Below, one piece after another: positions 34,731-43,496 of a stretch of DNA of 64,000 nt. The notes beneath the pieces were generated by a model. The model was not told the DNA's origin. It saw only the letters and a list, made by a program, of their open reading frames with translations, and ran no database searches. Both the position numbers and the translations under genes were made by a program. Source of the stretch: JAGVPT01 sp963827085 (GTDB taxonomy: Bacteria > Bacteroidota > Ignavibacteria > UBA10030 > UBA8401); NCBI GenBank assembly GCA_963827085.1, contig CAWGZY010000005.1:806001-870000 (forward strand), read 5' to 3'. Each line of letters starts with the position of its first letter. The first letter of the stretch is position 1.

Positions 34731-36245
34731 TTAGGTTGATGGATCAAAATTCTTCCGTGCATAATGCCACAAATAGTATACCGGGATGCCCAGCAGTACA
34801 ATGATGAGTCCGGGCCACGTAAAATTCGGCCTAACGAAGAGCAAATCGACGCAAATCAGGCTTGCAACGACCAAATAGACCGATGGTATGACCGGATAGC
34901 CAAATGCCCTGTAAGGCCGTTCGGCATCGGGCATCTTCTTTCTGAGAAGGAATATTCCTGAAATTGTGAGAACATAAAATATCAAAACTGCGAAAACCAC
35001 GTAATCGAGCAGATCGCTATATGTACCCGAAAGGCAAAGAATGCTCGCCCAGAGTCCTTGCGTCACGAGCCCTTTCGACGGCACGCCATGAACATTTAAC
35101 ACGGCAACTTTATTGAAAAAGAGTCTGTCTTTTGCCATGGCATAGTAGACCCTTGCTCCAGCCAGAATCAGACCATTGTTGCAGCCAAACGTCGATACCA
35201 TGATAAAGGCAGCCATGACGAAAGCACCGCTGGTTCCGAAAATGGCTTGTGCCGCTGCGGTTCCGACTCTGTCTGAGGCGGCAAATTGAATTCCACGTTC
35301 GGCTACCGTCGTACCGTTCGGTGAACCCGCCAATGGCAATACGCATAAGTATACGAAGTTCGCCAGGATATAAAGCACTGAAACAACTCCCGTTCCCAGT
35401 GCAAGGCTGAGCGGAACGTTTCGTTTCGGATTGATTACCTCTCCAGCAGTGAAAGTAATATTGTTCCATGCGTCGGCTGAGAAAAGAGAACCAACCATAG
35501 CCGCACCCAATGTACTATAAAGGGCTAAACCGACAAGCGGCCGCACAGAAAGTTGCCCATTCTGAAATTGAGATATTGATGCGTTCCAGAAATTTGAAAA
35601 GTTTGCACTGATCGCAGCTGCATTTGTACCGATCATAAATCCAAGGACAATCAAACCGACGAGGGCTGCCGTTTTTGTGAAGGTGAAAATATTTTGGACA
35701 ATTTTTCCCCCCTGTATTCCTCTGGTGTTCACCCATGTAAGCAGGCAAATGGAAAAAATCGCCAACAAGTTTTGGGTGTGCAAGCCGACGTTGTATGGTC
35801 CCATTGACCCGAACGGCATGTGGTAGGGGCCAAATGTGCCTACCTTCAAAAGCCAGATGGAAGAAGATATCTGGGGGAAAAACACGCCCGCAAATTTTGA
35901 AAACGCGATTGCAACAGCTGCAATCGTACCGCTTTGAATGACAAGGAACACGGTCCAACCGTACAGGAATCCGACGAGCGAGCCATATGATTCCCGTAAA
36001 TAGATGTACTGTCCGCCGGCATGGGGCATCATTGCGGCGAGTTCGCCGTAACTCAAGGCAGCGATGAGGGTGATGAGTCCCGTGAGCACCCACGTGGCCA
36101 GAAGCCAACCGGGCGAACCGACAGTGCGAGCGATATCCGCAGAGACGATAAAGATGCCCGAACCGATCATCGATCCAACAACGATCGTCGTTGAATCAAG
36201 AAGATTCAGCGCTCGTTTGAATTCATGCTGTCCGGCTGTTGTCAT
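34731..36245 (-). CDS. APC-family amino-acid permease
   Basis: About 504 residues, 12 predicted helices. The first helix has VVGSMIGSGIFIVSADIAR, the G-S/A-G-I-F substrate-backbone motif of APC/LAT transporters. SYGELAAMMPHAGGQYIYLRESYG is the conserved TM2-TM3 segment. The C-terminus LRKKMPDAERPYRAFGYPVIPSVY is typical of the LAT/basic-amino-acid group. I take the ATG at 36245. The TTG at 36263 would add six residues. Substrate undetermined. No enzyme of amino-acid metabolism is adjacent. Confidence 0.88.
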   Translation of the reverse strand: MTTAGQHEFKRALNLLDSTTIVVGSMIGSGIFIVSADIARTVGSPGWLLATWVLTGLITLIAALSYGELAAMMPHAGGQYIYLRESYGSLVGFLYGWTVFLVIQSGTIAAVAIAFSKFAGVFFPQISSSIWLLKVGTFGPYHMPFGSMGPYNVGLHTQNLLAIFSICLLTWVNTRGIQGGKIVQNIFTFTKTAALVGLIVLGFMIGTNAAAISANFSNFWNASISQFQNGQLSVRPLVGLALYSTLGAAMVGSLFSADAWNNITFTAGEVINPKRNVPLSLALGTGVVSVLYILANFVYLCVLPLAGSPNGTTVAERGIQFAASDRVGTAAAQAIFGTSGAFVMAAFIMVSTFGCNNGLILAGARVYYAMAKDRLFFNKVAVLNVHGVPSKGLVTQGLWASILCLSGTYSDLLDYVVFAVLIFYVLTISGIFLLRKKMPDAERPYRAFGYPVIPSVYLVVASLICVDLLFVRPNFTWPGLIIVLLGIPVYYLWHYARKNFDPST

Positions 36246-36343
36246 CTTCAGGTTAGCCTGCAATATCTACGTTGCCAAATGAGAATTCTCTCTCGTTACG
36301 CAACAAAGATTCTGTTGTAGAATCAATTTGCCGCTTTGTATTT

Positions 36344-36380
36344 TTGCGCGGCCGCTCTTTTGGGGTTATTCAGAAGTCTC
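36344..36380 (-). repeat. Solo end of the MITE-like element
   Basis: Read on the minus strand, GAGACTTCTGAATAACCCC and AAAAGAGCGGCCGCGC match the left end of copy B (GAGACTTCTGAATAATTCC, then AAAAGTACGGCTCGCG). The rest of the element is missing. It sits in the 436-bp gap upstream of amrS, which otherwise holds only the promoter at 36637-36667. Confidence 0.6.
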
Positions 36381-36636
36381 TGTGTATCGAAGGTTCGGAA
36401 TTATAGAACGAAAAAAGTGCGATAGCGGAAAAGACGAAAAGCGATAATCATGTCTGCCCACGCGCACTTTCACAACCAGAAGGCAGGGCATTCTACCTAA
36501 ATAACTGGATTCCCCTTTTAGCTACAGCAGGTCCGATCGATTACAGCCAGCCTTTTTCTTCATGACAATAAAATTAAGTGAACAAACATAAGGTATTTTT
36601 CTCTTTTTTGCAATCGGAATTTGGGAAACGGATCGC

Positions 36637-36667
36637 TTGCAAAGACACTGACACTCTCGTATATTTG
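36637..36667 (+). promoter_or_regulatory. Bacteroidota-type promoter (TTG-N20-TATATTTG)
   Basis: TTG at 36637-36639, 20 nt, TATATTTG at 36660-36667, 15 nt before the AmrS ATG. Predicted 5' leader under 12 nt. Confidence 0.65.
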
Positions 36668-36681
36668 CACCGAGGCGGTCT

Positions 36682-37737
36682 ATGGCTGAATTAAAGGTTC
36701 TAAAAGATATACTTGCGGCTCAAACGAAAGAAGGGGAGCTTTACCAAGCTATGCCGGCCGATTGGGTTCGATGCTTTGCCTGCGGCCACCGATGCAAGAT
36801 TCCTCCAAACAAAGATGGAATTTGCCGCGTTCGTTTTAATCGAGACGGCAAGCTCTATGTTCCTACCGGATACGTCGGAGCGCTCCAGCTCGATCCTATA
36901 GAAAAAAAACCATTCTTCCATGCCTTTCCCGGATCCAAAGCACTGAGCTTTGGAATGCTCGGATGCGATTACCATTGCGGCTACTGCCAGAATTGGATAA
37001 CATCGCAGGCATTGCGCGATCCGCTTGCCGAATCGAATCCGGAAACCATGACTCCTGAAGACTTTGTCAACCTTGCTCTCTTCCGAGGTGCAAAGGTGGT
37101 CACAAGTACATATAACGAACCGCTCATCACCAGCGAATGGGCGATGGAAATTTTCTCGCTTGCAAAGAAATCAGGTCTCATCACTTCCTATGTTTCCAAC
37201 GGAAACGGAACACGCGAGGTGATCGACTATATCCAGCGATATACCGATCTCTATAAAGTAGACTTGAAAGGTTTCCGGCAGAAATCATACGGTCAATTGG
37301 GAGGAGTTCTGCAGAATGTTCTCGATACTATAAAACTGATTCACGACCGGAACATCTGGCTTGAGGTGGTAACATTGATCGTACCCGGTTTCAATGATTC
37401 TGCAGCAGAGCTAAAAGATATTGCCGGCTATCTTGTCTCCGTTTCGCCTGACATTCCCTGGCATGTTACGGCGTTCCACCAAGACTATAAGATGACCGAC
37501 CATGATAATACGAACGCTGATACGCTTCTTCGCGCCAGAGAAATTGGCTATAAAGCAGGGTTGCATTATGTCTATGCAGGAAACAGGCCGGGAGAAGTAG
37601 GGGATTCTGAAAACACGTTTTGTCCTTCCTGCAAAGCAACTCTTGTTGAGCGTTGGGGATTTCGAATTCGTTCCAACAATATCATTGACGGAAAATGCTT
37701 TAAATGCGGAACAGAGATTGCCGGACGTTGGCAATGA
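36682..37737 (+). CDS. amrS: AmmeMemoRadiSam-system radical SAM enzyme
   Basis: 351 residues. The 4Fe-4S/SAM motif GCDYHCGYCQNW is near residue 95, preceded by CFACGHRCKIPPNKDGICRVRFN, the N-terminal cysteine-rich part of the AmrS family. TSTYNEPLI corresponds to the NEP motif, and PWHVTAFHQDYKMTD lies later in the barrel. The C-terminal zinc ribbon is CPSCKATL...CFKCGTEI. Family members occur with Memo and AMMECR1 proteins. Neither is seen in this window. The reaction is not established. Pyruvate-formate-lyase-activating-like proteins are the nearest alternative but lack the ribbon. Confidence 0.88.
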   Translation: MAELKVLKDILAAQTKEGELYQAMPADWVRCFACGHRCKIPPNKDGICRVRFNRDGKLYVPTGYVGALQLDPIEKKPFFHAFPGSKALSFGMLGCDYHCGYCQNWITSQALRDPLAESNPETMTPEDFVNLALFRGAKVVTSTYNEPLITSEWAMEIFSLAKKSGLITSYVSNGNGTREVIDYIQRYTDLYKVDLKGFRQKSYGQLGGVLQNVLDTIKLIHDRNIWLEVVTLIVPGFNDSAAELKDIAGYLVSVSPDIPWHVTAFHQDYKMTDHDNTNADTLLRAREIGYKAGLHYVYAGNRPGEVGDSENTFCPSCKATLVERWGFRIRSNNIIDGKCFKCGTEIAGRWQ

Positions 37738-37906
37738 TTTCCTTACTTGCGGAACTAATGCGGATACTATGGTTGTTACATTTACACTTAGTTCGGTTAC
37801 CTATCACCAGCATAACTTAGCCATTTACGCTGCATCGAGTGTTTTGGCAAGAAGACTAGCCAATTAATTCACTGCATAATATCATCTCAGCCCGAAGGAG
37901 TTTCAT

Positions 37907-38392
37907 ATGACAGAAAAAGAAACGCTCATTAATACATGGAATAATGAATTCCAGACGACGATGCGCGTGTTTAAGGCGTACCCCACGGATAAATTGGATC
38001 TGCGGCCTGCTGAAAAATCGCGAACAGCCCGTGAACTTGCCTGGGTTATGTGCGCGGACGAAATGATGATGACGGAAGCTATTGCAGGGAAAATTGATTT
38101 TGTCCCCGGACCGCCTCCTCCGCCAACACTTGAGGAATTGATGTCGGTCTATGAGGGAGTCCATAATTCGAATATGCGTAAACTGAAAAAACTTACACCG
38201 GCGCAATTCAAGCGAAAAATAAAGTTTCCCGTTGCACCGCGCAAAATGGGAGAAGTTCCGGCGAACAATCTTTTTTGGATGACGGTGTTTGACCATGTTC
38301 ACCATCGCGGACAATTTTCCATCTATTTACGAATTGCAGGAGGGAAAGTGCCGTCAATTTATGGCCCCACTGCTGACGAACCGTGGAATTAA
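37907..38392 (+). CDS. DinB-family protein
   Basis: 161 residues, four-helix-bundle DinB/YfiT-like protein. TARELAWVMCADEMMMTEAI has the first region, and DHVHHRGQFSIYLRIAGG is the characteristic C-terminal H-x-x-H-R-G-Q metal-binding helix. Strong ribosome site GAAGGAG 6 nt before the ATG. Members are thiol-dependent transferases or unknown. It sits 18 bp before the SRPBCC gene, so the two are probably co-transcribed. Confidence 0.88.
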   Translation: MTEKETLINTWNNEFQTTMRVFKAYPTDKLDLRPAEKSRTARELAWVMCADEMMMTEAIAGKIDFVPGPPPPPTLEELMSVYEGVHNSNMRKLKKLTPAQFKRKIKFPVAPRKMGEVPANNLFWMTVFDHVHHRGQFSIYLRIAGGKVPSIYGPTADEPWN

Positions 38393-38410
38393 TTTAAGGA
38401 ACAATCTCTC

Positions 38411-38848
38411 GTGAAAAGTTCAGCCTCAAAAAAAACGGCACTAAAAACTAAAGTAATAAAACAAAAAGTCGTTATTCCGGCCTCGCCCGGCGAAGTGTAT
38501 GACGCTTTTATAGATGCCCGAAAGCACTCTGCGTTCACGGGCGGAAAAGCGACGTGCAACCCGAAAGTGGGCGGGAAAATTTCAGCTTGGGATGGATATA
38601 TCAGCGGAAAGAACCTAAAGCTTGTTGCAGGAAAACGAATTCAACAGGAATGGATTACCACCAACTGGATTGATGGGTATCCCGCCTCAATACTTGACTT
38701 ATCGTTTACTAAAAAAGGAAGCGGAACAGAGTTGACGATGATTCATTCCGATGTCCCTGCCGCATTGGCTTCTTCGTTTGCTACAGGCTGGAAAGATCAT
38801 TACTGGACTCTTTTAAAGAAATATTTTCAAGATAAGAAAAAGGAATAA
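38411..38848 (+). CDS. SRPBCC (AHSA1-like) domain protein
   Basis: 145 residues. IPASPGEVYDAFIDARKHSAFTGGKA is the usual start of the START-like AHSA1/CalC fold, and TGWKDHYWTLLKKYF is the closing helix. GTG start with AAGGA about 10 nt upstream. Binds an unknown hydrophobic ligand or client. Ends before a strong terminator. Confidence 0.85.
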   Translation: MKSSASKKTALKTKVIKQKVVIPASPGEVYDAFIDARKHSAFTGGKATCNPKVGGKISAWDGYISGKNLKLVAGKRIQQEWITTNWIDGYPASILDLSFTKKGSGTELTMIHSDVPAALASSFATGWKDHYWTLLKKYFQDKKKE

Positions 38849-38872
38849 AGTTTACACGAAAGAAGCTTTATT

Positions 38873-38911
38873 AAAGAGGCAATCCGAAGAAAAAGGATTG
38901 CCTCTTTTTTT
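38873..38911 (+). terminator. Strong intrinsic terminator
   Basis: AAAGAGGCAATCC pairs perfectly with GGATTGCCTCTTT across a GAAGAAAAA loop and runs into a T-tract. Follows the SRPBCC stop by 24 nt. Confidence 0.93.
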
Positions 38912-39063
38912 GTGCAGACAATCTAGCTTTCCCGATTATTCTAAGTCCTTAAGCTCTGGTTTGACTTTCTATCTTCCAGTTGCTAGTTTATTACGGTTTT
39001 AAGAAGGAATCGAAAACGCGGAAGAGTGCTCCACTCCGCCAAAATCGAATTTGGATCCAGAGA

Positions 39064-39741
39064 ATGAACGACGCTCGCGATATTCTGAAAAGATTAAGAA
39101 CTTTAGGAAACGAAAGAAACCGTGCAGGCATGGCTCGGTTTGGAATCGAAACGAAGAATGCGTACGGCATCCCCATTCCCGTACTCAGAAAATTGGCCAG
39201 AGAGATTGGCACTAACCGTACACTCGCGTTGAAATTATGGGAAACCGAAATTCATGAAGCCAAATTGCTGGCATGTTTCATCGATGACACTGAGAAAGTT
39301 ACCCAGCGGCAAATGGAACAGTGGGCGAAAGATTTTACTTCATGGGATATCTGTGATCAGTGTTGCGGGAATCTCTTTGATAAAACGAAATACGCGTATA
39401 CGAAAGCACGTCAATGGAGCAGCCGAAAAGAAGAGTTCGTTAAGCGTGCTGGGTTCGCCCTCATGGCGGCGCTAGCGATTCACGATAAGCACGCCGGCGA
39501 TTCTGAGTTCGTGAAGTTCTTGTCCCTTATCCGGAAAGAAAGCTGTGATGAAAGAAATTTTGTCAGAAAAGCTGTCAACTGGGCTTTACGGCAAATCGGG
39601 AAACGAAACAGATTCTTGAACGAAAAGGCTATTGAAACAGGAATGAAAATCACCCACACTGACTCGCGGACCGCTAAGTGGATCGCTTCAGACGCATTAC
39701 GGGAACTGACGAACTATAAGATTCTAAAGCGGTTGAAATAA
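39064..39741 (+). CDS. DNA alkylation repair (AlkD-like HEAT-repeat) protein
   Basis: 225 residues, all helical. GIPIPVLRKLAREIGTN, LWETEIHEAKLLACFIDD, FTSWDICDQCCGNLFDKT and FVRKAVNWALRQIGKRN are the conserved helical repeats of AlkD-type glycosylases. The WDICDQ and RKAVNWALR segments bear the residues that contact damaged DNA. ATG 39064 fits the family N-terminus. The longer ORF start (38980) adds unrelated residues. A weak TTG-N20-TAGTTTAT promoter lies at 38961-38991. Confidence 0.88.
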   Translation: MNDARDILKRLRTLGNERNRAGMARFGIETKNAYGIPIPVLRKLAREIGTNRTLALKLWETEIHEAKLLACFIDDTEKVTQRQMEQWAKDFTSWDICDQCCGNLFDKTKYAYTKARQWSSRKEEFVKRAGFALMAALAIHDKHAGDSEFVKFLSLIRKESCDERNFVRKAVNWALRQIGKRNRFLNEKAIETGMKITHTDSRTAKWIASDALRELTNYKILKRLK

Positions 39742-39798
39742 CCTACTGTGATGGTCTGGGCACGACGGCAAAAGGAGCAAGGTCCAACAGGAAAAACA

Positions 39799-40461
39799 AT
39801 GGAAAAGAAATTCAATAAAATAATTTCGCTCTCTCACCTTCGAAAAGAATATACATTTGCGGGATTGACAGAAAACGATCTTGAACCGCATCCTATTGAA
39901 CAGTTTAAAAAGTGGTTTATCCAGGCGGTAGATGCAAACCTTCCGGAACCGACTGCGATGACATTAGCGACCGCGACAAAAGCTGGAAAACCGTCTGCGC
40001 GGGTTGTGCTATTAAAACAATTTGATGAAAAGGGGTTTGTCTTCTTTTCCAACTACAAAAGCCGGAAGGGGAAAGAATTGTCCGAAAATCCGAATGCCGC
40101 ACTCGTTTTCCATTGGGTTGGCCTTGAACGTCAGGTTCGCATTATTGGATCGGTCGCCAAGGTGGCCCGGGAAGAATCCCAAAAATATTTTCAGACGCGC
40201 CCGATCGGAAGTCAGCTTGCCGCGTGGGCATCAAAGCAGAGCGAGGTCATCTCGAGTCGAAAAGCCCTTGAACGGCGAGTCGGGGAATTAACGAATGAAT
40301 ACAAGAACGAAGAAATTCCGCTTCCGCCGAATTGGGGAGGTTATAGAGTTACCCCCGTTGAAATTGAATTCTGGCAGGGGAGGCCGAGCCGATTACACGA
40401 CCGGCTCCGTTATTCCCTAAAGAAAAATAAGATGTGGAAAATTGAGAGACTTTCTCCGTAA
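39799..40461 (+). CDS. pdxH: Pyridoxamine/pyridoxine 5'-phosphate oxidase
   Basis: 220 residues, flavin split-barrel enzyme of vitamin B6 synthesis and salvage. MTLATATKAGKPSARVVLLKQFDEKGFVFFSNYKSRKGKEL, in consecutive blocks, is the FMN-binding region. RPIGSQLAAWASKQSEVI and the C-terminal WGGYRVTPVEIEFWQGRPSRLHDR are diagnostic for PdxH. ATG 39799 follows CAGGAAA by 7 nt and gives the usual length. The longer ORF start at 39748 is rejected. With pdxB at 7178 it is the second B6-related gene in the window. Confidence 0.95.
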   Translation: MEKKFNKIISLSHLRKEYTFAGLTENDLEPHPIEQFKKWFIQAVDANLPEPTAMTLATATKAGKPSARVVLLKQFDEKGFVFFSNYKSRKGKELSENPNAALVFHWVGLERQVRIIGSVAKVAREESQKYFQTRPIGSQLAAWASKQSEVISSRKALERRVGELTNEYKNEEIPLPPNWGGYRVTPVEIEFWQGRPSRLHDRLRYSLKKNKMWKIERLSP

Positions 40462-40581
40462 AGGGAACGGAAGCCAAGGAGACAGGAGGCAGGAGACAGA
40501 ATTCAGGAGAATTGCTATTGGCAGTAAATTATTTGTTAAACAATACTGAACCTTTTCGAAAATTTCACAACGGTCATCCCA

Positions 40582-41703
40582 TTGCCTTCTCATGATTTTG
40601 AACTAGCGATTGTTGGTGCCGGAGTTGTAGGCCTGGCTATCGCCGCACGATTGTCGGAGCGGCATCATAACATTGTCGTTCTCGAAAAGAATGAAAAATA
40701 CGGGATGGAAACTTCGAGCCGCAACAGCGAAGTGATTCACGCCGGAATTTACTATAAACCGGCAAGCCTTAAAGCAATGTTGTGCGTTGAAGGCCGCGAA
40801 GAACTTTACACCATCTGCAAGAGACATCGAATTCCTCACGCCGAAATCACGAAGATCATAAGTGCTGGTTCGCCGGAAGAGCTGCCTGAGTTGGAAAAAA
40901 TTCTTAGCAACGCAACGAAAAACGGAGTTGAGTTGCGGATGCTTAATGCTCGTGAGACTCTTAGTCTGGAGCCAAATATAAGAACATGCGGCTCCCTATT
41001 TTCTCCACGTACAGGGATTATCAGCGCTCACGGCTTGATGGATTATTTTTTTCATCGCGCGGAAAGCCAAGGCGCAACTCTACAACACAAATGTGAAGTA
41101 GTTGAAATCGATCGAACGCGGGGGGGATACGTTCTTACAATTAATGAATCAGGGAGAACCGGCAAATTCACTGCCGAGAAGGTGGTGAATGCTGCAGGAT
41201 TGTTTTCAGATCGCATAGCCGCAATGGTTGGGATTGACATCGATGAAGCAGGTTATGGTCTCCATTTTTGCAAGGGTTCCTACTTCAGCATTTCATCCTC
41301 AAAAGCAAAGTTAATTTCGCGGCTTGTTTATCCTGTTCCAACGAAAGACAGTCTTGGCGTTCACGCACTTCTCGACCTTGGCGGGAGATTGAGGTTCGGC
41401 CCGGATGTAGAATATCTTACGCGGAATGAGTTGGACTATTCTGTATCCGACGAAAAGCGATCCCTTTTCTTACATGCCATTCAAAAGATTCTTCCGACAG
41501 TTTGCGATGAGGACATCAACCCTGACATGTGCGGGATTCGCCCGAAGCTTCAATTGGAAAACGGCTTGGCTAAAGATTTTCTCATTGTTCATGAAAAAGA
41601 GAGGGGGCTTGAAGGGTTCGTGAATTTGATAGGCATAGAATCACCGGGGCTCACTGCATCCCCGGCTATTGCCCGCTATGTCGAAAAGCTGCTTTTCGCA
41701 TAG
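40582..41703 (+). CDS. L-2-hydroxyglutarate oxidase-like FAD-dependent oxidoreductase
   Basis: 373 residues. The N-terminal dinucleotide-binding fold has AIVGAGVVGLAIAARLSE. ETSSRNSEVIHAGIYY is a signature of LhgO/L2HGDH proteins. NAAGLFSDRIA and CGIRPKLQ (Arg/Lys near the substrate) follow. Oxidises L-2-hydroxyglutarate to 2-oxoglutarate, passing electrons to quinone. The start is a TTG at 40582 without a clear ribosome site. The nearby ATG is out of frame, and stops block further extension. Broader DadA/GlpD relatives are alternatives. Confidence 0.85.
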   Translation: MPSHDFELAIVGAGVVGLAIAARLSERHHNIVVLEKNEKYGMETSSRNSEVIHAGIYYKPASLKAMLCVEGREELYTICKRHRIPHAEITKIISAGSPEELPELEKILSNATKNGVELRMLNARETLSLEPNIRTCGSLFSPRTGIISAHGLMDYFFHRAESQGATLQHKCEVVEIDRTRGGYVLTINESGRTGKFTAEKVVNAAGLFSDRIAAMVGIDIDEAGYGLHFCKGSYFSISSSKAKLISRLVYPVPTKDSLGVHALLDLGGRLRFGPDVEYLTRNELDYSVSDEKRSLFLHAIQKILPTVCDEDINPDMCGIRPKLQLENGLAKDFLIVHEKERGLEGFVNLIGIESPGLTASPAIARYVEKLLFA

Positions 41704-41754
41704 GGCAGAATTCAATACTTTGATTTGGAGTTGCTGGGAAGCCTCTCACCTGCG

Positions 41755-41785
41755 TTGACTTGCCTTTGTAAATTCCGTATCTTTG
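41755..41785 (+). promoter_or_regulatory. Bacteroidota-type promoter (TTG-N20-TATCTTTG) giving a near-leaderless tgt mRNA
   Basis: TTG at 41755-41757, 20 nt, TATCTTTG at 41778-41785. The GTG start of tgt is only 6 nt beyond the box, so the predicted leader is 0-3 nt. No Shine-Dalgarno sequence is present. Confidence 0.65.
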
Positions 41786-41791
41786 TAGCAC

Positions 41792-42922
41792 GTGAGATTT
41801 ACGTTAGAGAAAACAGAATCGTCGGCACGAGCGGGCAGTATCGTAACCGACCATGGCGTTATTGAAACGCCAATTTTTATGCCCGTTGGCACGCAAGGAA
41901 GCGTTAAGGCGCTTGAACAGCGTGAACTGGATGAATTAGGCGCCCAAATTATTCTCGGAAATACTTATCATTTGTATCTGAGGCCGGGAGTAGATGTTCT
42001 AACGGCAATGGGCGGCCTTCACGGCTTTATGAATTGGAAAAAACCGATTCTCTCCGACAGCGGCGGCTATCAGGTTTTCAGCCTTTCAGAACTGAGGAAG
42101 ATTTCAGAAGAAGGCGTAATTTTTAAGTCTCATCTTGACGGCTCGACTCACTTTTTTACTCCTGAAAAAGTCGTTGAAATCCAGCGAGCCATCGGTTCAG
42201 ATATCGTCATGGTGCTGGACGAATGTACGCCCTATCCATGTGAACACGAGTATGCCAAACGTTCGAATCAACTGACAGTACGTTGGGCAAAAAAATGTCA
42301 GGAAGCTCTGCAGAAACAGTTGCCGCTCTATGGACATCAACAATCTTTGTTTGGAATAGTGCAGGGGAGCACCTACAGAGATATTCGAGCTGAAAGCGTC
42401 AACGCTCTGACAGCAATGAATTTTGACGGATATGCAATTGGGGGACTGGCGGTTGGGGAGCCGATTGAGATGATGTATGAATTTGCGGAATTCAGCGCTT
42501 CGCTGCTGCCGCGGGATAAACCGCGCTACTTGATGGGCGTGGGAACTCCGGAAAACCTGCTCGAATGCATAGTACGGGGAGTGGATATGTTTGACTGCGT
42601 CATTCCGACACGAAACGGCAGGAACGCAACGCTGTTTACCCGTCGGGGAAAATTGAACATGACGAATGCGCAGTTCAAAAGCGACAAGGAACCCGTCGAC
42701 GCGGAGTGCTCTTGTTATTGCTGCCGGAATTTCTCTCGTGCTTATATTCGGCATTTGTTTCACGCGAAAGAAATTTTTGCATTACAACTGGCATCGCTCC
42801 ACAACCTCTCTTTTTATTTATGGCTGGTAAAAGAAGCACGCCGGCATATTCTTCGAAACGATTTCTTGCGTTGGAAGAAAGAATTTCTGTATCAGCTTCA
42901 GGTGGATGTCGTTCGCACATAA
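41792..42922 (+). CDS. tgt: Queuine/preQ1 tRNA-guanine transglycosylase
   Basis: 376 residues. Replaces G34 with preQ1 in tRNAs with GUN anticodons. Seen: PIFMPVGTQGSVKAL, LSDSGGYQVFSL with catalytic Asp, VMVLDECTPYP, FGIVQGSTYRDIR, GYAIGGLAVGEP, DMFDCVIPTRNGRNA (nucleophile Asp), and the zinc site C-x-C-x-x-C in CSCYCC plus the His in YIRHLFHAKE. The GTG start is directly behind a promoter. Starts a series with yajC and ribBA, although a 233-bp gap separates yajC. Confidence 0.96.
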   Translation: MRFTLEKTESSARAGSIVTDHGVIETPIFMPVGTQGSVKALEQRELDELGAQIILGNTYHLYLRPGVDVLTAMGGLHGFMNWKKPILSDSGGYQVFSLSELRKISEEGVIFKSHLDGSTHFFTPEKVVEIQRAIGSDIVMVLDECTPYPCEHEYAKRSNQLTVRWAKKCQEALQKQLPLYGHQQSLFGIVQGSTYRDIRAESVNALTAMNFDGYAIGGLAVGEPIEMMYEFAEFSASLLPRDKPRYLMGVGTPENLLECIVRGVDMFDCVIPTRNGRNATLFTRRGKLNMTNAQFKSDKEPVDAECSCYCCRNFSRAYIRHLFHAKEIFALQLASLHNLSFYLWLVKEARRHILRNDFLRWKKEFLYQLQVDVVRT

Positions 42923-43155
42923 ATCACTAACTCACGGTACGCATTTGCAAGGTTTTCCACTAAGTTCACGAAGTACACGAAGAGAGATTATGTCAGCAGA
43001 TTTTTTGCTAAAGAGTTTTTTATGAAAGAAAGTGTTGCATCTCGTAGAGTGAATTTAAACCTTCGTATTTTTTCGTGCACGTAGTGGATAATTCAATGTT
43101 TTGCGTAACATCAGTCAATAACTAATTTCATATTTATCTATTGGAGAATTTTCAC

Positions 43156-43482
43156 ATGAAGTCATTATTACTCGCAATGGCGCCATCGCAGGGAGGGGGA
43201 GATTTCACAACCACCATTCTAATGTTTGCCGTAATCATAGGAATTTTTTATTTCATGATCATGCGTCCCCAGCAGAAGAGGCAAAAGGAGCGTCAAAAGC
43301 TTCTTGACTCAATGAAGAAGGGAGACAAAGTTATCACGGCAGGGGGACTTCACGGCACGATCGTGGGCATTGAAGACAAGACTCTTTTACTGCAAATTGC
43401 TGACAACGTAAAAGTCAAAGTCGAGCGAAGCTCAATCTCCGTTGTGAACAAAGTAGGTGAAATTGAAGCGCCGACCACATAA
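43156..43482 (+). CDS. yajC: Preprotein translocase accessory subunit YajC
   Basis: 108 residues. One N-terminal membrane segment (TTILMFAVIIGIFYFMIM) is followed by RPQQKRQKERQKLLDSMKKGDKVITAGGLHGTI, the diagnostic YajC block. The ATG at 43156 has GGAG 9 nt upstream. The in-frame TTG five codons earlier is less likely. Associates with SecDF. tgt-yajC adjacency is common in bacteria. Confidence 0.95.
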   Translation: MKSLLLAMAPSQGGGDFTTTILMFAVIIGIFYFMIMRPQQKRQKERQKLLDSMKKGDKVITAGGLHGTIVGIEDKTLLLQIADNVKVKVERSSISVVNKVGEIEAPTT

Positions 43483-43496
43483 TTGAAGATACGCGT

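Noticed and set aside
40462..40520. GGAGACAGGAGGCAGGAGACAG tract as a regulatory array
   Set aside because: A short purine-rich simple repeat of the kind scattered between genes. No further support was found.
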